Assembly: GCF_004210375.1 (NCBI RefSeq)
Contig: NC_134834.1
Coordinates: forward strand, 157,189,290 to 157,253,289
Direction: 5' to 3'
Length of the DNA: 64,000 nucleotides
From: Tachypleus tridentatus
Taxonomy: Eukaryota > Arthropoda > Merostomata > Xiphosura > Limulidae
Numbering within the stretch: the first letter of the stretch is position 1; each line of letters starts with the position of its first letter. A program made the translations under genes and the position numbers. Shown here piece after piece: positions 38,407 to 50,639 of the stretch. The notes beneath the pieces were generated by a model that worked only from the letters and a program-made list of their open reading frames with translations, had not been told where the DNA came from and searched no databases.

Positions 38407-40028
38407 AACTGTGTTACTCTTTCTTAACGAATAGTGATTACACAAATAATTATTATAACGATTCAGATATTGATCAACCAACAGAAATGAAAATCTATCA
38501 TTGTTTGCTTGTCAAATTTTATATTGTTCTCCTTTAAAACATGTCATCCGCTTATCTGTAGTCTTTAGTCTGTTGTGCAGGCCTGTGATTAACAGAAAAC
38601 AAGCATATCCTTAAAACATCAATTTAATCACACAAACTTCCCTTTCTTATTGACAGTTATATATAGTTCTGTTATATTTTAAAATTTTCAATACAATCTT
38701 TGAAACTTTTAAAAACTTCCACAATTTCTTAGCGTGCCGAACTGTGGATCAGGAATTCCATTAGCACACACACACAAACACAAACAAACAACAATAATAA
38801 AATCGCGGGTGCGTTATAAAATAAATTATTTGTTATTGAAGTTCGCGCAAAGCTTGACAGTTATATATATTGATAAAAGTTGTTCTGTTACTACGAAGTT
38901 TCATCTAGCCCATCAAATCAAAGTTAGAGACAGCTTATGTGTTCCACTGGGTAGTTTTGCGCGAATGTCTGATATAAACAACGTTGACAGACGCTAGTAA
39001 AATTTACCCAGAATCGTATAATTAGGGAAATGGCCAAGATAAGTTGGAAGATGCTGCTTTCCTCACTCATTGTGTATCTTTGAAAGACATTGGCATCAAG
39101 TCGTTATAGAACTTAACTTTATTCATACCCTCTAGTTTAATGTCTAGTGCTGAGTAATGTGGTTACATCGTGCACTTGTGCCAATGTTTGTACATTTTTA
39201 GACTTACTGCGTCACATCTTGTTTCTTTTCTATGTATCTGTTGTCTAACTGTCCTTTAACAATCAGCTCACGTTTACATTGAAAAACAAGTCCTTTCCTA
39301 TTTTAAAGGTGTAAAATATTTTCAGGAAGTCTCCAGAATAATTTATCTGCTGTTTAACTATTTCGCTGTCAAGATCGCGCACGTTTTCCTCTAGATACTC
39401 GTAACAGTTTGAAAATTGTAGTACTGTAAATAAAGATATTTCCTGTCAATTTCCTCCCAGAGTTTCCCAGCTTAATGTTTTAGATAAGCAATAAAATATT
39501 TTTTTCTTTCTTTACTGTGTGTTCAAAAATAAATGTAGTACTCAAGGGTCATTTATTCATAAACATGGCAGTTTATGGGTTAAAGAGCAGAACCACACGC
39601 TTTAATCAAGCGCTGAATGCGCAGAATGATAGTAAACTAAAGTGAAAATGAAATTTATAACATTTTGATAACTGACTCTGTTGGAAAGGTTTATATCTAA
39701 CACATTTTGTTGAACGTGGATAAATGATCTAGTCAATTTCAAGAGACTTATAGGAATTTTTTTTCTGAAGAACTGCGTTTGCCATATAAATAAGACGATG
39801 ACGTACAATACTGTTTAGGTCACACACTATCTTTAAATTACTATAAATTTGTTTATGTTTTTTTTTAATTTTGCGCAAAACTACTCAATCGTCCATTATA
39901 ATAATATTATTAAGGTGTTTGTTTGTTCCGAAAATGCGCGTCCATACGCACATTATTTTAACAATTGTAAACTAGCAGCGGAAGCAAATATACTTTAGTA
40001 GACATTTTGTACAACAATATATAAAAAA
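38407..40028. other. No gene seen; two short SINE tail scraps
   Basis: 'aagttcgcgcaaagctt' near 38838 and 'aattttgcgcaaaactactc' near 39867 look like tail complements of SINE-A/B. The rest is AT-rich. Confidence 0.45.
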
Positions 40029-40316
40029 GTGTTTGTTTGTTTGTTTGTTTGTTTTGAATTTCGCGCAAAGCTACTCGAGGGCTATCTGCGCTAGCTGTCC
40101 CTAATTTAGCAGCGTAAGACTAGAGGGAAGACAGATAGTCATCACCACCCACCGCCAACTCTTGGACTACTCTTTTACCAACGAATAGTAGGATTGACCA
40201 TCACATGATAACACCCCCACGGCTCAAAGGGCGAGCATGTTTAGTGCGACGAGGATTCGAACCCACGCCCCTCAGATTACGAGTCGAACGCCTTAACCCA
40301 CCTGGCCATGCCTGAT
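40029..40316 (-). mobile_element. SINE-A, full length
   Basis: Complete, with (GTTT)n tail at left and 'ccacctggccatgcctgatc' at right. Confidence 0.92.
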
Positions 40317-40867
40317 CAAATGAGTATAAATACAACTCGTATTTGGATCTCGAAACGAATATTATTCTGATGAGAAGTTCCCCTTTTTTTTTTGAAATTG
40401 GATTTCGGCGAAAGAAGACAGTTAGTAGAAAACTAAATAAAACAAACACTTACTCGTTTATAGACGCAACAAATATCCAATTTATAAGCGTGAAGTGCAG
40501 TTTTATTTTCAAATCAATTTGAGGAAATATTCTTTTGATCGCTTAATAGATGCCGCCCATAAAATAAATTATGTTGAAATAATCCACGTTTATTTTTACT
40601 TACTACGGGAGAATCGATATGGAAACAATTTCGGTTTGTGTTTTAAGTGAGCGATCCTGAAGTAGTTACAAAGAGAAACGTTGAGTGTCTAATTAAATAA
40701 AAACAGCATTTCGATGGTATAGGTTTATTTCTTATGTTAATATGTCTCCTATGCACTAATATGCACTACAGAAATTAAATAACATGCCACTTAAATATCT
40801 CCTGTTTCAGTTACCATAAAAGCAACACAGTTGTTTTAAATCCTAGTAAACACCCATAATCTGTTTC
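40317..40867. other. No gene seen
   Basis: AT-rich. Confidence 0.5.
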
Positions 40868-41085
40868 AACAGCTACACGAGGGTTATCTGCTTTAGCTAT
40901 CCCTAATTTAGCAGTGTAAAACAAGAAGTAAGGCAATTATTTATCACCACCCACCACCAACTCTTGAACTACTCTTTCATCAAATAACGCCACCATGAGT
41001 GAAAGAGCGAGTATGTTTGGTATAATGGGAATTCGAACCCGCGATCCTCTGGTTACGAGTCAAGCACCCTAACCAACTGGACACA
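40868..41085 (-). mobile_element. SINE-A with internal deletion
   Basis: Tail and head are visible ('gggaattcgaacccgcgatc'). The 'gtgggattgaccgtcacatt' segment is lost. Confidence 0.82.
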
Positions 41086-41477
41086 AATTAAAAGAAGTGA
41101 GCGTCCCTACACAACAACTTACAATATAGTGTGAAGACCTCTTTCACCTAGAAAAGGAGAATTAATTGAAATAAAAGAAGATAACTTGGTTGTTTCATCA
41201 CATATTCGCAAGTCATGATTTTTAGGCCATCTTAAACGTACAAAGAGCATAATAAGCATGTTTAAACTGATCTTAACATCATAAAGTCAATGTTTAGATT
41301 TTGACTCCAGTTTTTTTCTTGAATGAAAGCTACATTAACATTGAAGTCAGGAGACTTATACTTGTGAGACCGGGTTACAAATTTTGAATTTATAAAAACG
41401 TGGTTATTTTTGTTACATTAAGAGCAGCTGTTATCTACGGAGCGTTTAGCACAACTGAAACTAAACAAATTTGTTTG
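41086..41477. other. No gene seen
   Basis: AT-rich. Confidence 0.5.
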
Positions 41478-41604
41478 TTTGCTTGCAGTTAAGCACAAAG
41501 CTGCACAAGAGTTTATCTGTACACCGCCCACCACAGGTATCGAAACTCGGTTTCTAGAGTTGTAAGTCCACAGGCATGTCGCTGTACGACTGGGGAGAAA
41601 TTAA
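41478..41604 (-). mobile_element. SINE-C copy
   Basis: 'agttaagcacaaagctgcac', 'aggtatcgaaactcggtttc' and 'gagttgtaagtccacaggca'. Confidence 0.8.
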
Positions 41605-41687
41605 ATAAAAAACAAGTGTAGGTAATACTTAAAAGGTGTTAACATAGAAAGGCACTTCGTAAGTGTAAATTCAATATAAGAACTCTA

Positions 41688-41820
41688 ATTTTAGCTGTGT
41701 GCGCATGTATAAAAGTGACGGCCAACCCATTAGTGTAGATGATGGGTGTTAGGATGCTGCTGATTGGTTGTCTTTTTCTTTGTAGTCCAAAATTAATGAC
41801 GGCGGACTTAGAAACTTTGG
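41688..41820 (+). mobile_element. SINE-B, internal fragment
   Basis: 'aaagtgacggccaacccatt' followed by 'gctgctgattggttgtcttt' and 'agtccaaaattaatgacggc'. Confidence 0.55.
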
Positions 41821-42147
41821 CATAAATACAAATTCATCACTTTTGAACAACTTACACTTGACACTTCATTTTACTTAAACGTTAAACAAATAACGTAGTA
41901 TATGGTTACTTTTATTCTTCTAGTATAAACTCGGGCAAAATATTCAATATTTGTTCAAACGACAGTTAAAAGGAAATGTTAGGCACGTTCATTATTTCTG
42001 CACAATGGCTGATTGTATTTTACCAAGTAAACCTTACAATGAAACATAAAGTGGATTAATATTTAAGTTAAAATTATGAAAATATATGCTTATAAATACG
42101 TAATGTATAGCGGTGACGCAATGGTCCAGCACATTGCTGTCACACTG
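41821..42147. other. No gene seen
   Basis: AT-rich. Confidence 0.5.
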
Positions 42148-42424
42148 GTGTGGCCCAGCATGGCCAGGTGGTTAAAGCGTTTGACTCGTAATCTGAGGAA
42201 CGCGGGTTCGTATCCCCTTCACACCAAACATGTTCGCCCTTTCAGCCGTGGGAGTGTTATAATGTGAAAGTCAATCCAACTATTCGTTGGTAAAACTGTA
42301 GCCCAAGAGTTGGCGGTGGATGGTGATGGCTAGTTGCCTTCCTTCTAGTCTTACACTAATAAATTAGGGACAGCTAGTACAGATAGCCCTATTGTAGCTT
42401 TGCGCGAAATTAAAAAAACAAACA
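42148..42424 (+). mobile_element. SINE-A, full length
   Basis: 'tggcccagcatggccaggtg' to an A/C tail. Well conserved. Confidence 0.92.
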
Positions 42425-42658
42425 CGCTGATGTAAAGTACCCCACAAATTAAACATAGGTGGTAAAACACTCTTATTACACCAACGGTGAAGTGCACTTC
42501 ACACATCGATATCATTGTAACTCCATCAAGGAAACATTAATAGCAAGTTTAAAACTCATCTTTAGCTCCTCAACTGCCTCCCAGTGGCACAGCGGTATGC
42601 CTGTGGACTACCGTAGCCAGAAACGGGCTTTCGATACCCGTGGTTGACAGCACATATA

Positions 42659-44250
42659 CAGTTGCGACAGAAAGTGTTCATACCCCTGCGTCGTGAGTAG
42701 TTTTTTCCTCATAACTTAGAGGTATTACAATTAGAACAGGTAACGTATAGTATATTATAAATATTATACTAAAACACATCTACATAAAGTTTCATGTAAA
42801 TTGAACGACAAATAAACTGTTTATAAACAAATAACCAAACATAGGAGGGGCAGAAAGTGTTCGTGTGTCTACTTTAATGGTTAGTTGTGTAGTCTTTCAG
42901 GTGAATTACTTGGCGCAATCTCTCCTCATAGCCCTCCATGATCGTTTGACAGTACTCAACTGGTATTTTCTTCCATTCTTCTTTACAGTAGGCCTCCAAC
43001 TCTTGCAAGTTTTTTTCGGATGACGCTGATGAACCCTGGTCTTCAACTCATGCCAAACGTTTTCAATTGAGTTGAGATCGGGTGACTGCGATGGCCACTC
43101 CAGAACGCTTATATGGTTCCTCTACAACCAGGATTGCACATATTTCGATGTGTGCTTAGAATCACTGTCGTGCTGGAAGATCCAACGACGCTAAAGCCGC
43201 AAGTTCCGAGCATCTTTTTTTATATAAGTGCCTAATATATCAACGTACTCTTCTTTTTGCATGATTCCGTTGACGCGGTGAAGGCTGCCTACACCAGAAG
43301 AGCTGAAGGAACCCCATAGCATGATCGAGCTACCTCCGTGTTTAACCGTAGGGACGGTGTTCTTTGGAAGATTTCGTTCCCCCTTCTTACGGAAAGTATA
43401 GCAAACATCATTGTGGCCGAAAAGCTGGATTTTAGTCTCGTCTGACCAAAGAATACTCTTCCAATAGGTAAAGGGTTTCTACATGCTTTCTTGCATACCT
43501 CAATCGTGCTTCTAAATGAACAGACTTTCAATATAGAGTTCTACGAGGACGGCATGCTTTGAGCCCAAAACTGTAGAGGTGCTTACTTCAACCCCAGTTT
43601 CTCTTACCAGTTTCTGTATGTCATTATGTGTTAAACGAGGGTTCCTACTAATTTCTCTCAGAACCTTCCTCTTGGTTCTCTCTAGAATTTTGGTGGGGCG
43701 TCCGGAACGAGGGAGGTTAGCAGTTGATCCTGTAAGCTTAAACTTAGCAATTAAGCTTTAAACAGTAGATTTTAGCACATTAAGTTGTGTAGCAATACCG
43801 AAAAGAGACACGCGAGAATTGTATTTTACAACAATTCGGTTTTTTAAATCACTGGACAGTTTCTTCCTGTTCGTCATGATGACCAAGCAGATAATGACGG
43901 AGACGGCGCTAAAATGCCGGAAGTACATTTTTTTGCTGGCTAAATTCCAATAATTCCATTCTGGAATGGTATAATGTAGTTTATTTGCCAAACTAAACAA
44001 AATTTTTACGGGAATATCAGTTTTTTCACACGTTCTGAACTGTACGAACACTTTCTGCTCCTCCTATTTTTGGTTATTTGTTTATAAACAGTTTATTTGT
44101 CGTTTAATTTATATAAAAATTTTTGTATATGTGTGTTAGTATAATATTTATAATATATTATACTTCTATTAGCCTAATCGTGATACTTTTTATGTTATGA
44201 GCAAAAAACCACTTGGGACGCAGGGGTACGAACACTTTCTGTCGTAACTG
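42659..44250 (-). mobile_element. Tc1-like transposon with long inverted repeats, both ends intact
   Basis: The termini 'cagttgcgacagaaagtgtt' and the complement of 'aacactttctgtcgtaactg' are inverted copies flanked by TA on both sides. The inverted repeats extend about 225 bp (42659-42885 and 44030-44250). Each contains a second copy of 'cagaaagtgttcgt', the IR/DR arrangement known from Sleeping Beauty-like elements. Total length is 1592 bp, normal for Tc1. The transposase is on the minus strand and broken. Confidence 0.93.
42885..43878 (-). pseudogene. Tc1-like DD34E transposase pseudogene
   Basis: It starts near MTNRKKLSSDLKNRIV at 43878 with the paired-like HTH (VVKYNSRVSLFGIATQLNV). A SDETKIQLF-type first Asp follows at about 43435, then FQHDSDSKH, and [15 protein letters not shown] with the catalytic Glu. 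The spacing between second Asp and Glu is 34. There is an in-frame stop within that spacing (WL*RN), and the frame shifts after the RHPKK codons at an A7 run, beyond which a [13 protein letters not shown] tail continues in another frame. It is inactive but nearly complete. Confidence 0.85.
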
Positions 44251-44283
44251 TAGCATATTGTGTAGCTTTGTGCTTAATTCCAA

Positions 44284-44981
44284 TCTATCATCTTTAGTTC
44301 TTAACTATTTTCTAGAAAATCCGGTATGATTCTAAATAAAAAGTGATACGAATTGTTTTTTAATTTATTAAAAATATCAATTCATTTTTACAGCGGATAT
44401 TTTTTTTTTACAGAGATAACGCAGATAAAGAGTTGAGTGCCTTAACCACCTGCCCATGTAATAAAACCAACATTAAAATAGAGACAAATTTAACACATAG
44501 ACATTATTTGGTGTTTTGTTCAAAAACTAAGATAACGTTTTTCAGTGTATCGATGGTTGAGTTGTGGAATACTCGCTTAGCCCGAGTTCGGTTCCCGGTC
44601 ACTGCAATACACTTCACTTTTTGTTTGACTTATATAAAGAGGAATTTTGAAAACCTTTAAGGAGGGCTATAAACCCACTTTCCTGGCAGTATTTAATTAC
44701 CATTGGTTAGAGACTATAATTTCTTTATCTATCTGGAAACACGCACAGCTAACATTAACTGACACAACTTCGATTCGATGCTGCTTTAAATAGCTCCATT
44801 TAATACATAATTAAGGATGTAACACAATGATGTAAAACGTATTCTTAGTGTTCCAATGTGACAGGTGTGTTGGAATATTACTTTTTGTGTAATCAGGAAG
44901 ACCAAAAATAAGACATCCGGAGCAGTTTTAGTGTGATGGTATACATGTATTATCAAACATAGAAGAACAGCAACTGATTGT
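44284..44981. other. No gene seen
   Basis: AT-rich. A tRNA-like scrap ('gcccgagttcggttcccggt') at about 44545-44610 may be another SINE head. Confidence 0.4.
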
Positions 44982-45090
44982 ACCCTGGTGGAACAGCAGT
45001 AAATCTGCAGCATTTCAAAACTAAAATCCAGGGTTCGATTCATGTAGTGGATACAGCAGATGGCCCAGTGTGGCTTAGCTGGACAACAAA
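44982..45090 (+). mobile_element. SINE-D copy
   Basis: 'accctggtggaacagcagta', 'ccagggttcgattcatgtag' and 'gcagatggcccagtgtggct'. Same family as 24551-24650. Confidence 0.65.
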
Positions 45091-45447
45091 TAAACATCAA
45101 CTGACTTTCTATAAGTCTAAGAAGTAGTGACGCATTAAAATGAATTATTTATAGTTGAGGTACTTACTCATGATCGTAGGTAACAACTGTGAACAAAATC
45201 CCTTAGAAGTAAAGTAAATTCTAATTAAACATATGTTTATTTATATATGAGTTGATTTGGGGAAAGCCTACAATCATGTCAGCCAATACGAGTTCAAAAT
45301 GCTTCAGTGAATTTTAAACTACGTTACTGATCAGTGAACTGATGGATTTTAACCTTAAGTGTTTCCTCGATTACAATATTGTTACTCGTTAGAATTCAAG
45401 GAGTGCAGAATATTTTTCATAAAAGATTCGTCATACTTCAGTGTTTT

Positions 45448-45693
45448 TAAATACGCGCAAAGCTACACGAGGGCTATCTGCGCTAGCCGTTCCTCATTTA
45501 GCTGTGTAAGACCAGGGAAGGCAACTAGTTATCACTACCCACCGTCAACTCTTAGGCTATTCAACAAATAGTGAGATTGAGCGTGCATTATAACGCCCTC
45601 ACAGTTAAAAGGGGGAGGATGTTTGATGTGTCGGAGATTCGAACCCGCGAATTACTAGTGGAATGCCTTTACCACCAGGCCATGCCGACCCTC
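45448..45693 (-). mobile_element. SINE-A copy
   Basis: Tail complement 'acgcgcaaagctacacgagg', shortened body, head 'cggagattcgaacccgcgaa' to 'ccatgccgaccc'. Frames of 70 and 112 codons crossing it are not genes. Confidence 0.87.
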
Positions 45694-46239
45694 AGTATTT
45701 TGAAAAGCAATATTTTATACATCGATTATACAACAAACAAACTTCGAAAAAGAAGAATACCAACTGACGTTTTCATGGAGTTGTTTTCACAAATTCAAGC
45801 CATGTTTATAGTGAATTTACACACATGTGAGCATCACATGATATATCAAAGTAAGTTGGACTCGAAGGCTTTGAATATAAGAATGAATCTTTTACTCTCT
45901 TTGGTTTAATGTTCCTGAGAATACATGTAATACAAGTAGTGCTTTGGATAAACCTGTGTCCTGATTCTGTATTACTGACTTAACATTTAATAGTCGCCTA
46001 ATATTCCTTATTTCAGTATCAAATAAAATATGTTCAATGTCATGAATAAACGTAAGCAACTAGACGAAGACATAGGTATCTGAAGCTTCTCTTGAGGCAT
46101 GAAACATATAATATCATTCGAATATCAGCTTATTCCTGTGGCATAAAGAGCATTCTTATAACATTTTTACATTCTACACTGTATATGAAATTACATTCCT
46201 CACCACACGCAAACAAAAAAAAAAGTGACGTCGTTTCAT

Positions 46240-47630
46240 CTTCTTCGCAAACTTATATTTTATCTATTGTGGAAAACTATACAGCACCCCCAAACCTCAC
46301 AAACCCGATTGTCCACTACGATCCATAATGTCAACCTACGAATCATTTAACTACAACCTCGGTAAATACATAGCGTGGGCATTTTCTAAATATGTAACGT
46401 CAGCTGGCTGCTTTTTCAAAGACTATTGCAACTTTAAATCTATTCTTATTCAACTAAATCATAAAGCCTTAATCGCCAGTTTTGATGTAATCTCCCTCTT
46501 CACAGAAGTCCCAAAAACTGAAGCCTACAAGATAGCTTTAGAACTTTATATCCAATATCCCAATCCATTGATACACATCCCCAGCAACCAATTAGCAACC
46601 CTTATAGAATCCACTCCACCAAAACTAATTTTATGTTCAATAACAAAACTATCTATAAATAAATGGCCTAAATATGGGGAATGCCGTGTCACCAGTTCTA
46701 ACCAACATTTTTATGACACAGATTGAATCTCAAGCGACCAATTCAGCCTTACACTCACCACAAGTATGTTGATGATACAATTGCTGAATTCACGTCTACA
46801 GAACACATACTTAGTTTATTCAATCACGTTAACTCCTCAACACCTCAACATTAAGTTCACCTGTGAACAGGAAAAAGCTAACCAAATAGCATTTCTTAAC
46901 CTCAAAATCACTAGAACTGATACACAATTCAAAACAGAAATCCACAGAAAAATCACCCATACTGGATGATACATTCCATGGGGCTCAGCACATAAAACAA
47001 AACAAAAACTCCACATATTAAGAAACCAAATAAACACAGCCACAAAACTATGTTCATCTGATAAAATTAATGATGAAATCAACAAAATAAAACAACACTT
47101 CATCAACATCAACAGATTTTCTCAAAAAACCGTGAAAAACATTATACGCACATATCTAGACCAACAACAAACAAACAAACAATAAATCCAAAGACACAAC
47201 AAACTACAAAACCTTAGACTGCTGGATATCATATGTTCTCAACATCAGAGAGAAATAGCCAACATTTGGAAAAAAACTTGTAACAAAACACAACATTCCA
47301 GTAATCACCAAATTTATTCAAAAACCAGGTACAAAACTGAAGTCCATACTATGTAAAAACTACACTGACAAACACAACACCAATGTAATCTGTAAAATAT
47401 AATGCAACAACTGCCACGACTTCTATATTGGAGAAACAAGCAGAAAAATGGAAACCAGATTCAAAGAACACAAAAATATCTTCACACGTTTTTGAACACT
47501 GCAAATCAAACAAACACAACATAACCATAGAAAACACCCAGATATTAAGTAGGGAAACAAATATAAAGAAACGCAAAATCAAAGAAGCCCTACTTATACA
47601 GCAACTAAAACCAAAATTAAACCAATATAA
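46240..47630 (+). pseudogene. Penelope RT / GIY-YIG endonuclease pseudogene
   Basis: Seen in order over several frames: LYSTPKPHKPDCPLRSIMS (46277), YNLGKYIA, SFDVISLFTEVP (46479, RT motif with the first catalytic Asp), MGNAVSPVLTNIFMTQIES, KYVDDTIAEF (46762, the YxDD box), FTCEQEKANQIAFLNLKI, then CNNCHDFYIGETSRKMETRF and KEHKN (GIY-YIG core, 47403-47470), and a basic end EALLIQQLKPKLNQYKG. At least three frameshifts and several stops (for example before CNNCH) inactivate it. In intact elements the protein primes reverse transcription and nicks DNA. Confidence 0.85.
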
Positions 47631-47767
47631 AGGAAAACCTTTATATCTATACCAATTAATAACCTAACATTTACCTGCAACGCCCCCTACAATCCGGTAC
47701 CCTTTAAACTCTTTTCCCTAAGACATGTGTCCATCAGTGGTCACATTCAAACTCCATCTTTCTTAAC

Positions 47768-47797
47768 CTGAAGATGACCTAGGAAGTCGAAACGTTG
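47768..47797 (+). ncRNA. Hammerhead-ribozyme-like core (candidate)
   Basis: The sequence CTGAAGA (fits CUGANGA), a possible GAC/GTC stem and GAAA occur in the right order. Known: many Penelope-like elements carry minimal hammerhead ribozymes. Against: one extra base (T, 47775) lies between core and stem II, and stem III would be only 1-2 bp. Inference only. Confidence 0.3.
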
Positions 47798-47850
47798 TTC
47801 TCTCCTTATCAATAAAAGTGTTAATACCCATATCAGCCGTTCTGAGATAC

Positions 47851-48649
47851 ATACTAAAATAGTTGATATTTGAAGCATGTTCACTTTGAAACAGTTCAAA
47901 ATAGGTTATTCATATTGACAAATGAATGCTGAAGCGGCAATGTGACTATGGACGCTATGACAGAACATTTTATTTTCAACGTTTTGACTACTAGTCTCCA
48001 GAGAGAAAAAATGTCCAAAGTAACTCACTGACCTTATCTGTAACATAACTTTGACTAGTGTAGTTGTAACAGATATGGTGGAGTTTCGGCTTTAGTGGAC
48101 TAATTCTGCCTGTTTTCAAGAACAGTCCATTAAATCCTAAACTCTGTTTTGATTAGTATATTTAAGAATTTAAATCAAGCTTTACAACTAAACTGTGAAA
48201 AACTCTTTGTTTCGAAGGCTTACAGTAACAATAAAAATATCTGAATTGCTATTAAACACTCTAATTCTTGGAAACTTGTACGATGTTTCATCACTGATCT
48301 TCACTATAGCTTTATTTATATCAAAGCTTTTTGAACCAGTTATTTTTTTTAGTCTTATTCTGAACATTCCATAGCTTTAAACAAACCGATTCTCATCAGT
48401 GAAACTGCTGTGGAATCAACAGTTTCAGAAAAACATGTTCAGTAAATTCGTAGATTTTGATCTATGCTAATTTTTTTTCGGTAATAGGACGTAAACCAGA
48501 CTTAGGTTTATTCTCAGGATAAAATAACTACAAGGCCATGCCTTGCCCCTTTGTGTTTTTGTTCTAAGTATTTTAGGATCGGGTGTTTTAATGATATGAA
48601 ATAATTAAAAAAAACAAATTGTGTTTAAAAGCATTTTTGCTTGCTTAAC
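47851..48649. other. No gene seen
   Basis: AT-rich. Confidence 0.5.
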
Positions 48650-48750
48650 GTTAAGGGCAAAACTACCCAATGTTCTCTACTTTTCATGGATATTGAAAAC
48701 CGGTTTTAGCGTTGTAAGTCGGAAGACATACCGCTGTGCCACTGGGTGGC
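48650..48750 (-). mobile_element. SINE-C copy
   Basis: Complement of head at right ('ccgctgtgccactgggtg'), 'ttagcgttgtaagtcggaag', and a diverged tail at left. Confidence 0.8.
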
Positions 48751-48867
48751 GTTTAAAGAGATTCATATCTACATGTTACAAATAGAAATTAAATCAAAAT
48801 GAGTGTAAAGTTCGATATATTATCTGCTTTAAATATTATAGCTTTTTCCATACAGATACCAATAATC

Positions 48868-49150
48868 GTGGGGCAGCATGGCCAAGCGCGTTCAGGCGTG
48901 CGACTCGTAATCTGAGGGTCGCGGGTTCGCATCCCCGTCGCGCCAAACATGCTCGCCCTTTCAGCTGTGGGGACGTTATAATGTTACGGTCAATCGTACT
49001 ATTCGTTGGTAAAAGAGTCGTCCAAGTGTTCGCGGTGGGTGGTGATGACTAGCTGCCTTCCCTCTAGTCTTACATTGCTAAATTAGGAACAGCTATCGCA
49101 GATAGCTCTTAAGAAGTTTTGCGCGAAATTCAAAACAAACAAAACAAAAA
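48868..49150 (+). mobile_element. SINE-A, young subfamily (GCGCG head)
   Basis: 'cagcatggccaagcgcgttc' and 'gggttcgcatccccgtcgcg'. Perfect duplications 'accaataatc' at 48858-48867 and 49151-49160. Confidence 0.94.
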
Positions 49151-50410
49151 ACCAATAATCCTGATGACAACTAAGGAAAGCGTCATAATTATCACTAATA
49201 CTTTTTGTTTCTCTAATGACTTCCATTCATATCCTAATGGAAATTCTAAAGCATATCCAGTTGGCATAATTGCAGAATTTGAATTTGTTTAATGATAGAA
49301 ATAGGTTTTTATTTTATCTCTAAAGGAAAAGTTTATTTCTGGTACCAAAATAACAGAATATAAACATCGTGTTCTACATTTTTAGTGGTACTATCGAGAG
49401 AAATACAAATTTTAATGTGTGGATTGTTTATTTAGATGTATTCGATTAAGCTACACAATGTGAGGAGATAGGCGTTGATGCACAATCTTAGGAAATACTT
49501 GCTAAAATACTCAGTTATAAAGGAATATGTTTGGTACGTTGAAATATGATCGAAATAGCTGGACAAGAATGGAGAAAGGATACTTCTTATAAGAAATGCT
49601 GATAGCAGGAGATATGAAAGAGAGAAGGCTGTTAACAAGGTCTCGCTTCTAATACTAATGCCACATGGTTATCTCCTTTTACACTGCAGACTTCTAATAC
49701 ATACTGCTTTACATCTACAGTCCCGTATTGAACAACACATCTCTATGTGTTTGGATTATTAGGATGTTTTGGACTTATCACCACATATGAGACATTTTCA
49801 GGTGAAATCAAAGGCTGAGTATTTGGATCATGTGTTTTAAGATGAATTGGCTTTCTGGCATCCTGGTCGTTTCACTTCTCGTTGAATGTGCAACTTCAAT
49901 GTATAACTTCTGAATACGTATACTGTGAACTTTTATTGTAACTTCGCGACCTTTCGATAACATTTATTGTAATTATATCAGAACGATGTTTTTCTGTTCA
50001 ATACTGAACTTAACGATTTTTTAACTCCATCTATCCAGCAATAATAAATGGACCAATTTTCTGACATCTAAAGAAGCAGCTGGATGGTGTCTCTATCACA
50101 TTAAAGCATAAAAAGATACGGCTTGTAATGATTTTTGAGTCATGAAATCACGCCAATTTTATAATTGAATTCCCAGGCCCTGAAAATAGAATAAAGCTTA
50201 AAGAAGCGTGATGATACGGTTTTCAGTTGAAATCATTGTTCAGAAAGTCGTGTTCAAGAATGTGATGGGTGTGCAGTTGATTCAGTACAGCATTTTTTAT
50301 ATACTCAAATAAATATCGTGAACTAGAAAGATGAGAAAAAAATAGGATCCGCTCTCTAACACAAAACGAATATTTGGCCCAGTTAATTACGTTCCATGCT
50401 AAAATTGATA
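49151..50410. other. No gene seen
   Basis: AT-rich; no exon or repeat recognised. Confidence 0.5.
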
Positions 50411-50418
50411 CATTAGAC

Positions 50419-50639
50419 CAGGGGTTCTTAACCAGGGGTGCCCGCACCCCTAGGGGGTGCGAAGATGATTCCCAAGGGGTGCGAGGATGCCCATGAATAA
50501 TTAAAGCAAATCTATATTTTTACATAAGAGTATGCTTTATATTTCTCCTAAGAAGAAGTTTCCTAAGTTTCCAGGGGGTGCGAGAAATGATTACTGATTT
50601 GAAAGGGGTGCAAACACTGAAAAAGGTTAAGAACCACTG
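50419..50639. mobile_element. hAT-type MITE with perfect 8-bp target duplication
   Basis: Terminal inverted repeats 'caggggttcttaacc' and 'ggttaagaaccactg' bound a 221-bp non-coding element rich in 'ggggtgcga' motifs. The flanks are both CATTAGAC (50411-50418 and 50640-50647). The 8-bp duplication and CAG-type ends are characteristic of hAT elements. Confidence 0.95.

Larger units (their letters stand above)
42577..44283 (+). mobile_element. SINE-C split by a Tc1-like transposon
   Basis: The left part (42577-42656) carries the head 'ccagtggcacagcggtatgc' and 'cccgtggttgacagcaca'. The right part (44253-44283) supplies 'attgtgtagctttgtgctta'. Removing the transposon and one TA rebuilds a normal SINE-C. 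Confidence 0.85.
46190..47850 (+). mobile_element. Penelope-like retroelement, 5'-truncated
   Basis: It encodes a decayed reverse transcriptase followed by a GIY-YIG endonuclease domain, the diagnostic order for canonical Penelope-like elements. The 3' part ends after 'ctgaagatgacctaggaagt' and 'atcagccgttctgagataca', a 3' region I recognise from such elements. The 5' boundary is approximate and no terminal repeats were found. Confidence 0.85.

Noticed and set aside
45571..45909. 112-codon plus-strand frame
   Set aside because: Its first third runs through a minus-strand SINE-A and the remainder shows no domain.
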